A DNA stretch of 64,000 nt. It comes from Mesorhizobium huakuii. GTDB taxonomy: Bacteria; Pseudomonadota; Alphaproteobacteria; Rhizobiales; Rhizobiaceae. The notes beneath the pieces were generated by a model. It saw only the letters and a list, made by a program, of their open reading frames with translations, was not told where the DNA came from and ran no database searches. The first letter of the stretch is position 1; the number at the start of each line of letters is the position of its first letter. The DNA is taken from positions 1 through 64,000 of the forward strand of contig NZ_BSNY01000008.1 in the NCBI RefSeq assembly GCF_030160235.1, given 5' to 3'. The translations under genes were made by a program, and so were the position numbers. Below, one piece after another: positions 1-7,546 of the stretch.

Positions 1-62
1 TCGGAATGACTGGCCGGCTTCAAATCGGAATCGATGGCCGGCTTCGTCGGAATACGCAAACA
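1..62. repeat. Short tandem imperfect repeats, likely IS21-type end
   Basis: Two imperfect copies of a unit of about 24 bp (tcggaat-N5-tggccggcttc) are followed by a partial third copy (tcggaatacgc). Multiple short repeats of this kind at a terminus are typical of IS21-family elements in rhizobia. The rest of the element would lie to the left of the window. No transposase is visible, so the family is inference. Confidence 0.4.
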
Positions 63-214
63 ATCGGCTTTTTCGCTGCCACGTCATGGTCTCCTTCCGT
101 GGAACAAGTTTCCCGCGAAGTGGTCCAAACCAAGCCCGGTACCCGGTTTGCTAAATGTGATTTGTTGAGAATACTCCGTGGTGAAATACTCTGCAAGGCA
201 CTGTTCTCGGAGGC

Positions 215-463
215 ATGGAAATCCGAGAAGCGTTTGCGCAAAACCTAAGAGCCTTGCGGCGGGCTAGAGGCCTGTCCCAGGAAGAGCTTGCGCACCAGGC
301 TGGGATCGATCGCACCTATATCAGTGCGTTGGAACGCAACGTGTACAACGCGAGCATCGATGTCGTTGACCGGCTGGCTGAAGTGCTGGGTGTGGATGTC
401 GGAGAATTGCTGAAACGACCCTCAGCGGATCCGCAGAGATCGAAGTCTGAGCCTGATGAATAG
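215..463 (+). CDS. XRE-family helix-turn-helix regulator
   Basis: An 82-residue DNA-binding protein made almost entirely of one XRE/Cro-type helix-turn-helix: residues 8-65 include LRALRRARGLSQEELA, then the recognition-helix region DRTYISALERN, then the LAEVLGV end. No effector domain is present, so it is probably a small repressor acting in the cytoplasm. The start is the ATG directly after GGAGGC, a slightly short spacing. It resembles single-domain regulators of restriction-modification or mobile-element genes, but no partner gene is recognisable beside it. The tail after residue 66 is polar and probably disordered. From 464 to 785 I see no convincing gene; an open frame at 456-869 has no recognisable features. 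Confidence 0.8.
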   Translation: MEIREAFAQNLRALRRARGLSQEELAHQAGIDRTYISALERNVYNASIDVVDRLAEVLGVDVGELLKRPSADPQRSKSEPDE

Positions 464-785
464 AAACGCACAGACATCCCGTCAGCTAACTTCGCACGTA
501 TTCAGCGAAAGACAGGCCCGAGGCAGGAAAACGTTGAAGCGTGCTCTGGGTTCAGTCAGCCTAGCCCGTTTCTATAGAAATATAAGTGCAAGCCGCGCGC
601 CATTAACACGGCGCAGTAGCGTGCGAGCGGCGGCGGCGCGCTTCATGTTGGATAGCGAGGCTAAATTCTTAAGCGCCTTGAACCTGACAATCGCAGCGGC
701 ATTCCTGCCAAACAGGCTCGCCGCCTACATGAACGAAATCAAAACCTTCCGACCTGGTCGAGGTCTAGCCCCCAAAAAGCTTCTT

Positions 786-1321
786 TCAGAAAGACCCGAA
801 CCTCACCTTCCAATTCTTGGGCCGCAGCCCCATCCGGTAACCGTAGTGCTCGATGCCAACCTTTTGTAATGGGGAGTCAAATGCATGACGGGCGCCCTTG
901 AGGACTTCAAGCTGCACGGCCCTTCCCTTGCCGCTGCGCTCTGCCACCATCTCTTGGCATTTTTGACCGAGAAAGCATAATCAAGCTCGCCGATCACAAT
1001 CAAGGTCGGAGCCTCCATGTTGCCATGTATGCGAGCAGTCAGGATAATAGGCTACCGCTGTATTGAACGTGCGCTCCATAAACTCCTCGGCTCCGCCAAG
1101 CGGCTAGAGGAGAACTTGATCAATGCTATGCGCCGCAGGTCTACAAAACTATCTTTAGACAGGAAGCCCAGAGCGCTGTTGGCGTCATCGAGGCGCGCTT
1201 CTGAAAAGAGCGCCATCATTTGTAGCTCAGGATTGAAACACCGATGCGGTCGTCGGTCACGCGCGAATGAAGTGGCCATGATTGCCATCTCGTCGACGAC
1301 CTTGATGCTCCCCCGTGCCAT
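786..1321 (-). pseudogene. Dienelactone hydrolase relic with several frameshifts
   Basis: Three consecutive minus-strand frames each carry a piece of one dienelactone-hydrolase-like protein, in the right order. First comes a stretch ending RLDDANSALGFLSKDS-FVDLRRIALI (about 1321-1125). Next is GGAEEFMERTFNTAVAYYPDC (about 1100-1035), then APTLIVIGELDYAF near 1010. Last is AVQLEVLKGARHAFD, running to a TGA at 786. HAFD carries the family's catalytic histidine and YPDC lies in a conserved strand. At least two or three frameshifts and a missing 5' part mean it cannot make the enzyme. The family assignment comes from recognised motifs only. Confidence 0.5.
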
Positions 1322-1518
1322 GCCTTGATTGTGGAGTGGCCAATTTAATCGCAACGCGCCGTGATGGGCGCTGGGCTAGTTTGACAGTGTGTCGCGCTAG
1401 CTCGCCTCGCCGTTCGAATGATGCCAGTCCCTTGGGCTCGGTGCACACCCCAACAAAAGCCGGTTACCCGAGAGCTGACCGAGTGCCCCAAATCGCCGAC
1501 CGCCGGGGCCGTCAGGTT

Positions 1519-1794
1519 TTATGCTCCATGCGGAGGGAAGCGCCGAATTGATTGATCCGCCTGATGGGCCAGACGTGATGGCGCCCCGCGGCTGCCAGGC
1601 TGTTGCTGAAATTTCAGGTGGGCTGCAAAAATCGAAAGCTTCTTTTCATAGCCTATACGCACCATAGATTTGCAGCTGTCGCATCTGAAACTTCCGACTG
1701 TGCGGAGCCAGGAACCAGACCTGACCATAGGGTGTGAACAGGCTGGACAGTGGAACTGCATCGGCACGTTGCTCAGCTCATCGCACAAAGCCAT
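1519..1794 (-). CDS. Small zinc-ribbon protein
   Basis: A 91-residue protein with an N-terminal zinc ribbon: CPAC at about residues 14-17 and CDSC about 20 residues later, separated by the typical GSWLRTVGSFR stretch and followed by VRIGYEKKLSIFAAHL. Four cysteines in a C-x2-C / C-x2-C arrangement should bind one zinc. I chose the ATG at 1794 because GGGGAGA lies about 10 bases before it; the frame stays open further upstream, but that part looks non-coding. Similar short ribbon proteins occur in rhizobial genomes with no assigned role. The C-terminal 25 residues look poorly conserved and may be a read-through tail. Confidence 0.55.
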   Translation of the reverse strand: MALCDELSNVPMQFHCPACSHPMVRSGSWLRTVGSFRCDSCKSMVRIGYEKKLSIFAAHLKFQQQPGSRGAPSRLAHQADQSIRRFPPHGA

Positions 1795-1876
1795 TTCCGT
1801 CGTTCTCCCCAACCGGTGTTCCGGCCCAGTTCGGCGTACGTCCACCAAAGCCCCACTCGCATCCCCAGCAGTCAGC

Positions 1877-2068
1877 TTAAAGCCGGTCGAAATCGACAAG
1901 TCCGAGACGTCTTCGCTGGCCCTCGGCATAGGCCAGGGCGAATGACTCCAGTTCGAATGCTCGCGTTAGTTCTTCGTCGCCATCGACTACGCGGACGAAC
2001 CACTCTCCGCAGGCTTCCATGACTTCAACGCAAGGATTGACATTGCTGCCAGGCGTCACGCTGTCCAT
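1877..2068 (-). CDS. Hypothetical protein, 63 aa
   Basis: A short acidic protein with FVRVVDGDEELTRAFELESFALAYAEGQRRRLGL in its second half, which should form a strand followed by a helix. The ATG at 2068 is preceded by GGAG six bases upstream; a GTG four codons earlier is the alternative. I do not recognise a characterised family. It points the same way as the zinc-ribbon gene and the 37-residue gene upstream, and the three may be one small transcription unit. Confidence 0.5.
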   Translation of the reverse strand: MDSVTPGSNVNPCVEVMEACGEWFVRVVDGDEELTRAFELESFALAYAEGQRRRLGLVDFDRL

Positions 2069-2119
2069 CGCAAGCTCCACAGAAAGAATGGGTGTCTCAA
2101 GGTGACCAGAATATGATGA

Positions 2120-2233
2120 TTATCCGCAACTTATGAGCGCCATCGCCATCGACAGGAACCGCGTTTTGCGTCGCGAGAGCACGTAGGCTTCGGCAGCCCT
2201 TTCAAGCGTCACTGTTTGAAAATCGTGGACCAT
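2120..2233 (-). CDS. Very small protein, 37 aa
   Basis: A 38-codon frame begins with ATG at 2233 behind an unusually strong ribosome site (GGGAGGAGTGTTG). The product begins MVHDFQTVTLERAAEAYVLS and ends MALISCG. The first 20 residues form an amphipathic helix with charged residues at regular spacing. I assign no function. The ribosome site and codon composition argue that it is real; it may be translated ahead of the gene at 1877-2068. Confidence 0.45.
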   Translation of the reverse strand: MVHDFQTVTLERAAEAYVLSRRKTRFLSMAMALISCG

Positions 2234-2358
2234 CAACACTCCTCCCTTGAAACACGTTAGGGCGGGCTCTCTTCGCACTTCAAGGCTTGGTATGAATCCG
2301 AACAGTTAGGTTGAGGACATATTGAGCGATCTTCCAGGGGAGCTAGGTCGATGCCACA

Positions 2359-2607
2359 TCAGGTTTCTGAAACCACCTCGCCGAACGGCATCACCAGCAC
2401 AGTTCTGCCGCTCTCGTCGGTCACTTCGAAGTTGCAGTCGAACCAGCTGCGGAGCGCGTCCATGCGGTTGTGAAAGACGAGATCATAGGCGTTTGCGAGC
2501 GCATGGCCCCGCACAGCTTCCTCGTTCTCCAGCTCATCGCCGTCAGGGTCCGGTATGAGCCGGCCGCGATAGCGAACATTCATGAAGTAGCGCAAGATCC
2601 ACCTCAT
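2359..2607 (-). CDS. DUF6894-type small protein
   Basis: An 82-residue protein with an early RYFMNVRYRGRLIPDPDGDELENEEAV pattern, then a helix (HALANAYDLV), matching the small DUF6894 proteins common in rhizobia. No enzymatic motif is visible and its role is unknown. Its ATG overlaps the stop of the upstream Crp/Fnr gene (ATGA), so the two are very probably translationally coupled. That suggests a product made together with the regulator. Confidence 0.65.
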   Translation of the reverse strand: MRWILRYFMNVRYRGRLIPDPDGDELENEEAVRGHALANAYDLVFHNRMDALRSWFDCNFEVTDESGRTVLVMPFGEVVSET

Positions 2608-3329
2608 CTGTCTCGCTTGATCGGGAACTGAAATACGTTGGAATATTCCTTCTCTGCGAACCCGTAAGCTTGGCCGGCGATCTGCTCCAGCTTCTCGCGA
2701 TCTCTCACCGTGACGTGGCCGCGCGTGGCCCGGATCACGCCCGTTCCCTCCAGCATCTGCACCGCCAATGTTACACCAGGACGACGCGTGCCCAGCATGA
2801 CGCTCATAAACTCATGGGTCACGGGCATATCGTCTTTTTCCAGACGATCGTGGGTCATCAGCAGCCAGCGGGCCAGCCGCTCCTCGATGGAGTAGCCGGC
2901 GTTGGCATAGGCGGTCTGACTGACCTGGACGATGAAGGTGTGCACGAAGCGCAGAAGCAGCGCGCGCAGCGTGGCGCTGTGGTCCATCGCTGCCTGGAGT
3001 TCGGCCACCCCGATGCGAAACGCTTCGCCCGCAGCCTGTACCATGCAGGTGTGAGGCGTGCGATCCACGCCGAGCACCACGGCCGTGCCCACCAACCCCT
3101 CCGATCCCACCATGCCGACCTCGAAGCGACCTTCTTCGGTATCGGCGACGATCGAGGCAATGCCATATTCGGGGAAGGTGACATGCGTGATCGTCTGTTC
3201 CGCCCGGAACAGGTGTTCACGCACCTCAAATGTGACGGCTTCGATATGCGGCTGCACGAGCGCGAAATCGTCGCGCGAAAGGGATGCAAGCAGGCGATTT
3301 CGGACGCTGGATTGCTGAAGCTGAGCCAT
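2604..3329 (-). CDS. Crp/Fnr-family transcriptional regulator
   Basis: A 241-residue regulator. Residues 10-115 form the cyclic-nucleotide-binding-like beta-barrel (VREHLFRAEQTITHVTFPEYGIASIV and GMVGSEGLVGTAVVLG). A dimer helix follows at 130-155, then a winged helix-turn-helix (EFMSVMLGTRRPGVTLAVQMLEGTGVI). The recognition helix reads TRRPGV rather than the E-x2-SR of FNR/FixK proteins, so it should not bind a classical FNR box. No cysteine cluster is present. The start at 3329 follows GGGAGGCGAGAGC; a frame 12 codons longer exists without a ribosome site. It overlaps the DUF6894 gene by four bases. Effector and targets are unknown. Confidence 0.85.
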   Translation of the reverse strand: MAQLQQSSVRNRLLASLSRDDFALVQPHIEAVTFEVREHLFRAEQTITHVTFPEYGIASIVADTEEGRFEVGMVGSEGLVGTAVVLGVDRTPHTCMVQAAGEAFRIGVAELQAAMDHSATLRALLLRFVHTFIVQVSQTAYANAGYSIEERLARWLLMTHDRLEKDDMPVTHEFMSVMLGTRRPGVTLAVQMLEGTGVIRATRGHVTVRDREKLEQIAGQAYGFAEKEYSNVFQFPIKRDR

Positions 3330-3586
3330 GCTCTCGCCTCCCGTTTGGGGCAAGAGCACACGCATCTCTCAGCCGCTTGCGCCCACTCAGATCGGCAAGC
3401 GATGGCTCACCATCCTCTCAAGTCGGGCGGCAGGCAATTGCGAATGTCGCTTTTGGGCTTCGGAAATATCCTTGGGTACGATTTCGAACAGTGGGCGAAA
3501 GTGCAGGCGAGGTTTTCGAACCAGCACTGCATGGTTCTGCCGGAACAATTCCAAACTGGCCGGGTTTGAGAACAAAGGTGGCAACA

Positions 3587-3757
3587 ATGGCCCGAGAGCA
3601 CCCTCGCAACCTCGCCGAATTGTTGCGACGGCAATTTTCGAGTGAAGTTTTGAGACGGCATTTGCGCGGCCTGCCCATCTTTCGCGTCGAAAGATGGCTT
3701 CCCGATCGACTGCGCAATCTGATGGATCGCTTGTCGCGGAAGGCAACAAAAAAGTAG
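3587..3757 (+). CDS. Hypothetical protein, 56 aa
   Basis: A basic, leucine- and arginine-rich helical protein (RNLAELLRRQFSSEVLRRHL, then LPIFRVERWLPDRLRNLMDRL). AGGTGG lies six bases before the ATG at 3587. The frame is open further upstream, but only antisense to the Crp/Fnr gene. The charge and helix pattern suggest a nucleic-acid- or protein-binding peptide, but this is guesswork. From 3758 to 4090 I see no gene. Confidence 0.4.
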   Translation: MAREHPRNLAELLRRQFSSEVLRRHLRGLPIFRVERWLPDRLRNLMDRLSRKATKK

Positions 3758-4090
3758 GCGCGGCGCGTTTGGTCTAGCTCTTGATGAAACCAGAGCACAC
3801 CCTATTCGACCCGCTGGATACGGCCGTTGTTCAGGCGGAAGACGCCAGGTGACCGCTCTGTCTCTCAAAGTGGGTCTGGAGTTCATCCCAGGTGCCCAGA
3901 TAAGTATGATGGCTGGGAAACGCTAGTCAAATCAAGTATCGGCCTTTGAGGACCATATTCGCGGCAGCTTCTACGCCATTCCCCTATGGCTGGGTAGCGC
4001 CAGAAATGTACGATTTCTTACCAAACAGACTGATTGCCTTCCCGGATGCTATTGTGGCGGCGTGACGTCTCCATGATAGAGGATCGCACG

Positions 4091-4279
4091 ATGGCAAGCA
4101 GCGAAGCTGAGTTCGTGCACCGCGAAAATATCAAGCACTTCGAAAAGAAGCTGGAGACCGAAACGGACTCGGCCACTCGAAGGGTGCTCTTCAAGCTTCT
4201 GGACGAGGAACGGACGAAACTTGCTCGGGTACAGCATCGGACGCCTGGGCCATCTCATTCCGATCATTTAGAGCGTTAG
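4091..4279 (+). CDS. Hypothetical protein, 62 aa, helical
   Basis: A short, highly charged protein that should be almost wholly helical: AEFVHRENIKHFEKKLETETDSATRRVLFKLLDEERTKLA. I recall near-identical short proteins scattered through rhizobial genomes, with no known function. The ATG at 4091 is preceded by GAGG eight bases upstream. Two earlier in-frame ATGs (4034, 4073) lack a ribosome site. Confidence 0.6.
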   Translation: MASSEAEFVHRENIKHFEKKLETETDSATRRVLFKLLDEERTKLARVQHRTPGPSHSDHLER

Positions 4280-4309
4280 CCAAAGCGGGGACTTTGGGGC
4301 AGCAATTAG

Positions 4310-4640
4310 GAATCGGTAGCCTGTGACGCACTACGCCAAGGCAAACGCCTTGAGGTTCGCTATGACGGCTTCTTTCGAGTGGTAGAGGTCCACATCGTTG
4401 GTGTCACCAAGGCAGGGAATGACGCCATGAGCGTCTACCAGATGCGTGGCGGCAGCGATAGCAATGGGCGTGTCGGTTGGAAGACTATGCGGCTCGATGA
4501 AGCATTCACCGTCACTGTGATCAACGAGAAATCCGAAGCGCCCGTACCGGGTATTGCCGTGGGCGAAAGCCTTCCGGGCGATGTATTGCCAGATCTGGAC
4601 CGCCAAAGTCGCATGCCTCTTCAGCATGAAATGCGCAGTC
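4310..4640 (+). pseudogene. WYL-like hypothetical protein, start lost and frameshifted
   Basis: The main frame reads LRQGKRLEVRYDGFFRVVEVH, then AYQM-type text and RGGSDSNGRVGWKTMRLDE. That resembles the beta-rich WYL-like effector domains and related rhizobial hypotheticals. The frame has no ATG, GTG or TTG start between its upstream stop (4307) and the conserved part. After VPG near 4550 the expected continuation shifts frame: KAFRAMYCQIW appears one frame over. I therefore read it as a relic. The family link is by eye and weak. Confidence 0.35.
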
Positions 4641-5152
4641 TGATAGATAGATTATGGTGGCCGGCCTGTCGAGGACAGTATTCCTATCCTTCTTCGTGTT
4701 TGCCAGCCAGATAACAATCGCCGACGATGCCCGCGAGTGCTTCAAGCGGATGGCGTCATTGTAGCACACACGCCTGTTGATCGAAATCGCGAGCGTCATA
4801 CGCAAAGGAATGTCTACTTTTCTGGTATCGCTTCCGAAAATCAGCCGTTCTGTTGACGGCCCCAAAGCCGTCGGACGGCAATGCGCCTGATCTCGGCCGT
4901 CCAGAGTGGCTTACGGCAGTTCCGATAGCTGCTGTTGGAGCGGAAAGAATTAGGGCACGTGCTTGTCGGGGATGACGTCACTGCGGCGAACTGCCGGCGT
5001 GTGATTTGCATCAGACAAGTGTGCGGAGACATGGTGACCGGTCACGACATCGCGGAGTTCCTCCGCGCCCCACGGGCCAATTCTGTGACCCTCTCCTCCG
5101 TCAGCGGCCGTTCTGTCGCGACTTGAACTCGCGACACGTGGTCCGAGAGGGG

Positions 5153-5241
5153 CTAACCGACTGCAAGTCCTATCCCTGTCACAATGATTGCAAGCGCGAA
5201 AACAGAACCGAGTAGCCATTCGCATCGTGGACGCTGTTCAT
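5153..5241 (-). pseudogene. Small membrane peptide relic, single frameshift
   Basis: An ATG at 5241 with AGAGG seven bases upstream starts MNSVHDAN and stops after 17 codons. The neighbouring frame continues smoothly as WLLGSVFALAIIVTGIGLAVG, a clean transmembrane helix with a stop at 5153. One base lost near 5215 would explain this. An 8-bp inverted repeat (cttcaatg at 5251-5258 and cattgaag at 5271-5278) lies directly before the ribosome site. Between 4640 and 5152, and between 5280 and 5594, I see no other convincing gene. Confidence 0.3.
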
Positions 5242-5594
5242 GGTGTGCCTCTTCAATGAATATGAAACCACATTGAAGGGACGTGATCTCGGCACCTTGA
5301 TGCGAGCCAATGGCGCGTCGACTCTGCGGGCTGTTGGCCCGGCTTTGGCTGTATGGGTCTCTCCCTTGACAGGATCGGCAAAGGCAAGACGTGCGTTCAC
5401 CATCCCAGCGCGAATAACGATAGGTTTCCGCAAAGCACCTTTGGCGACGCTCGACTGGCATCGCCCCACCTCCGAAGCGGCATTGGCACCATGCTAACCG
5501 TCAGCCTAGGTAGTTTCCCGTAGGGACAAAACCGAATTTCGCCACCCCCCGATTCGCGCGATTTGTGTGTCACGGATCAACCGGGAAAACAGCC

Positions 5595-6221
5595 ATGCAC
5601 GCATACACGGCCTCCAGAACTGCCCTGTCATCGCCTGTGGCATTCGAGCCCACACTGCTGCAACCGCTTAGCTTCTATCCCGCCAGCGCGGAGATCTATG
5701 CCCACGGGGAGAAGGCCGGAGCCGTCTATCAGATCGAGTTCGGCGCCGTGCGTGTCTACCGCCTGCTTGCTGACGGCCGCCGGCAGATAAGCGCCTTCCA
5801 CCTGGCTGGAGAGACATTCGGCTTCGAAGCCGACACGACGCACCATTTCTTCGCGGAAGCAATCAATGCCACGGGTGTCCGCGTCTTCCGCGCCACTGCT
5901 GGAACGGACATGTCCCATCAGTTGTTGCCATTGGCGCTCAAGGGCTTGACCAGGGCTCAGGAACACCTGCTGGTCCTCGGTCGTCAGAACGCCATCGAAC
6001 GTGTTGCCGCCTTCTTGGTCGACATGGCCGAGCGGCAAGGCGGGTTGCGGCAGATCGAACTGCCCATGTCGCGCATGGACATCGGCGACTATCTGGGACT
6101 CACCATTGAGACGGTCTCACGGGTTTTCACCCGGCTGAAGGACAAGGGCGTCATCCGACTGCTCGGCCTACGAAGTATCGAGATCGTCAAGAGCGACGCC
6201 CTTCAAGACATGAGCGAATGA
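5595..6221 (+). CDS. FixK-type Crp/Fnr transcriptional regulator
   Basis: A 208-residue FNR-superfamily activator. The N-terminal sensor barrel spans about residues 15-120 (AVYQIEFGAVRVYRLLADGRR, FHLAGETFGFE). A dimer helix follows (LLVLGRQNAIERVAAFLVDMAER). The C-terminal winged helix-turn-helix carries ELPMSRMDIGDYLGLTIETVSRVFTRLK. The recognition helix has the E-x2-SR signature (ETVSR) that reads TTGAT-N4-ATCAA. There is no cysteine anywhere, so it cannot hold an FNR-type iron-sulphur cluster; it should act as a FixK-type regulator downstream of another oxygen sensor. A perfect cognate box lies 0.9 kb downstream at 7104-7117. I prefer the ATG at 5595. Confidence 0.85.
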   Translation: MHAYTASRTALSSPVAFEPTLLQPLSFYPASAEIYAHGEKAGAVYQIEFGAVRVYRLLADGRRQISAFHLAGETFGFEADTTHHFFAEAINATGVRVFRATAGTDMSHQLLPLALKGLTRAQEHLLVLGRQNAIERVAAFLVDMAERQGGLRQIELPMSRMDIGDYLGLTIETVSRVFTRLKDKGVIRLLGLRSIEIVKSDALQDMSE

Positions 6222-6377
6222 CTGGACCTCGTCCAGCACATGGCGCTGAAAGCTAGGAGATCACGCAGGTAGCTCGATAGTGGGGTACGAACCGTCGGCA
6301 ATTTCGACATTGACCGTGATCGGACGAAGCATTGGCCTCATCTATTTGGCGAGCGCACTGCAATCGGAGGTGACGCC

Positions 6378-6734
6378 ATGAAGAAAACCGGACTTCAGAT
6401 TATCAAGTTGGCAGTCTCGGCCACTGTTGCCGTGGCGAGCATCGGTATCGGTGTTGGATTGTCGGCGCTGTTGACCGGTTCCGACCTTCGTCAACATCAG
6501 CTTCATCCGGTCATCCGCGTTTCAAGGGCCGACGCCAGGATTTGGGAAGTGGCTCAGCCTGACAAACCGTACGAACCGCCGCCGTCATCCAGTGCCCGCT
6601 TGCTTTTGATGGCCCGGCTTTTGCCGAGTTGGGTTCGCATTCAGTGCGAGACGAACACCGGCAAGGAGAATTGCTCGAGCAGGGGTCTGGTCATCCCGCC
6701 GAACAAGGCCTCACGGATTCGCGAATGGCTGTAA
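6378..6734 (+). CDS. Hypothetical protein with N-terminal membrane segment
   Basis: A 118-residue protein with a clear hydrophobic segment at residues 8-33 (IIKLAVSATVAVASIGIGVGLSALL), either a signal peptide or a membrane anchor. A basic, proline-containing part follows with two cysteines (IQCETNTGKENCSS) that could form a disulphide outside the cytoplasm. The start follows GGAGGTGACGCC. It lies 157 bp downstream of the FixK-type regulator on the same strand. I recognise no family. Confidence 0.55.
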   Translation: MKKTGLQIIKLAVSATVAVASIGIGVGLSALLTGSDLRQHQLHPVIRVSRADARIWEVAQPDKPYEPPPSSSARLLLMARLLPSWVRIQCETNTGKENCSSRGLVIPPNKASRIREWL

Positions 6735-6793
6735 GCGCCGGTCGGTCTCGGCTTTAACGCCATGCATAGCCTGCTATCAAATCGTGCCCTCGC

Positions 6794-6895
6794 TCATGGA
6801 TCGTGGCATGGACTCTCGACGTCAGCTTTTGCTGCCTCTGGAACCCTCAGCCATTCGTGCAGGAAGTTGATCCGGCTGTCTTCGTCCTTTTCAGG
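6794..6895 (-). pseudogene. DUF768 fragment
   Basis: A minus-strand frame without a start codon reads SRINFLHEWL-RVPEAAKADVES and ends at a TGA at 6794. This matches the opening of the intact DUF768 protein at 13450-13671 (STRGINFLHQWIANNVPETA). Start and most of the body are missing, so it is a relic. Confidence 0.4.
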
Positions 6896-6995
6896 CCAAC
6901 GAAAGACTAGCGAGCAACACCGCGATCAAGATTGAAACGGGGACCGAGAGAAGCAGTCCAACCTCAACCAATCGCGTCTCCTTGTCGCCAAACAT
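6891..6995 (-). CDS. Possible 34-residue single-span membrane peptide
   Basis: The frame starts at an ATG with AGGG eight bases upstream and gives a short charged head (MFGDKETRLVEV) followed by one transmembrane helix (GLLLSVPVSILIAVLLASLSLA). It is divergent from the FixK box at 7104-7117, about 110 bp from it, so it could share that control. An ATG six codons earlier (7013) is an alternative start. It is too short to assign from sequence alone. Confidence 0.3.
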   Translation of the reverse strand: MFGDKETRLVEVGLLLSVPVSILIAVLLASLSLA

Positions 6996-7103
6996 TGGGA
7001 TCGCCCTATTCATGTTTTTCGTTCGGGTGAAGGCACCATTTGCCATGCAAACGCAACAGCAAAGCCCCGTGCGCCAAAATATGTCGAAACGAGGCCTGCG
7101 CCA

Positions 7104-7117
7104 TTGATCCAAATCAA
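7104..7117. promoter_or_regulatory. Perfect FNR/FixK box
   Basis: TTGATccaaATCAA matches the FNR/FixK consensus TTGAT-N4-ATCAA at all ten defined positions. The dyad extends to 8-bp arms (ccattgat / atcaatgg, 7101-7120). With the box centred at -41.5, transcription would start near 7152, leaving a short leader with a ribosome site before the ATG at 7168. Confidence 0.75.
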
Positions 7118-7167
7118 TGGCAATGCGGCGGGCCTGGGAAGAATGTTCCTCAAATGAGGGAACTTCA

Positions 7168-7380
7168 ATGCAGCACGAGGCGATTCATTTCCACTCTTCG
7201 AGGCGAGTGAATTTAGCTTGGCATGCACAACACCCGGCGCCTGCCGAAGGGACGTCCGAGGATGGCTTGGCGTGGCATCTAATGAATGCTGCTCGCTGCA
7301 ACTGCCTTCAGCTTCCCACGGAAGTCGGACAGGAACTTGAGAGACGCCAGATCTTTACATTCATTTCTGAGCCGGCGTGA
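7168..7380 (+). CDS. Hypothetical protein, 70 aa, downstream of FixK box
   Basis: A histidine-rich small protein (QHEAIHFHSSRR at the start, NLAWHAQHPAPAE, then ARCNCLQLPTEVGQELERR). GAGGG lies seven bases before the ATG, and the frame begins about 16 bases after the start point predicted from the FixK box. Clustered His and a CNC motif could bind metal, which is speculation. The next gene on this strand begins 166 bp later, so this may be the first gene of the transcript that includes the large fusion. Confidence 0.5.
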   Translation: MQHEAIHFHSSRRVNLAWHAQHPAPAEGTSEDGLAWHLMNAARCNCLQLPTEVGQELERRQIFTFISEPA

Positions 7381-7546
7381 TCGGGGCGGGCATACGCTGG
7401 ACGGTGCCTGCTGACGCATCGCCTCCTTCACGGATTTGAACAGGGCGGCCGAAACACACCGCCAATTGTCGGCGCGACCGACTGGAAGACGATGCCTGTT
7501 GCGCGAAATCAATGTGGAGACGCCTGGGTCGGGTAGGATTTGTGTC

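Noticed and set aside
456-869. 137-codon frame after the XRE gene
   Set aside because: Its ATG overlaps the XRE stop, but there is no family resemblance and the 3' half runs antisense to the dienelactone-hydrolase relic.
4521-4865. 114-codon minus-strand frame
   Set aside because: No ribosome site, no motif, and it overlaps the WYL-like relic on the other strand.
6310-6323. Second FNR-like box (ttgaccgtgatcgg)
   Set aside because: It matches only seven of ten consensus positions, within chance expectation.
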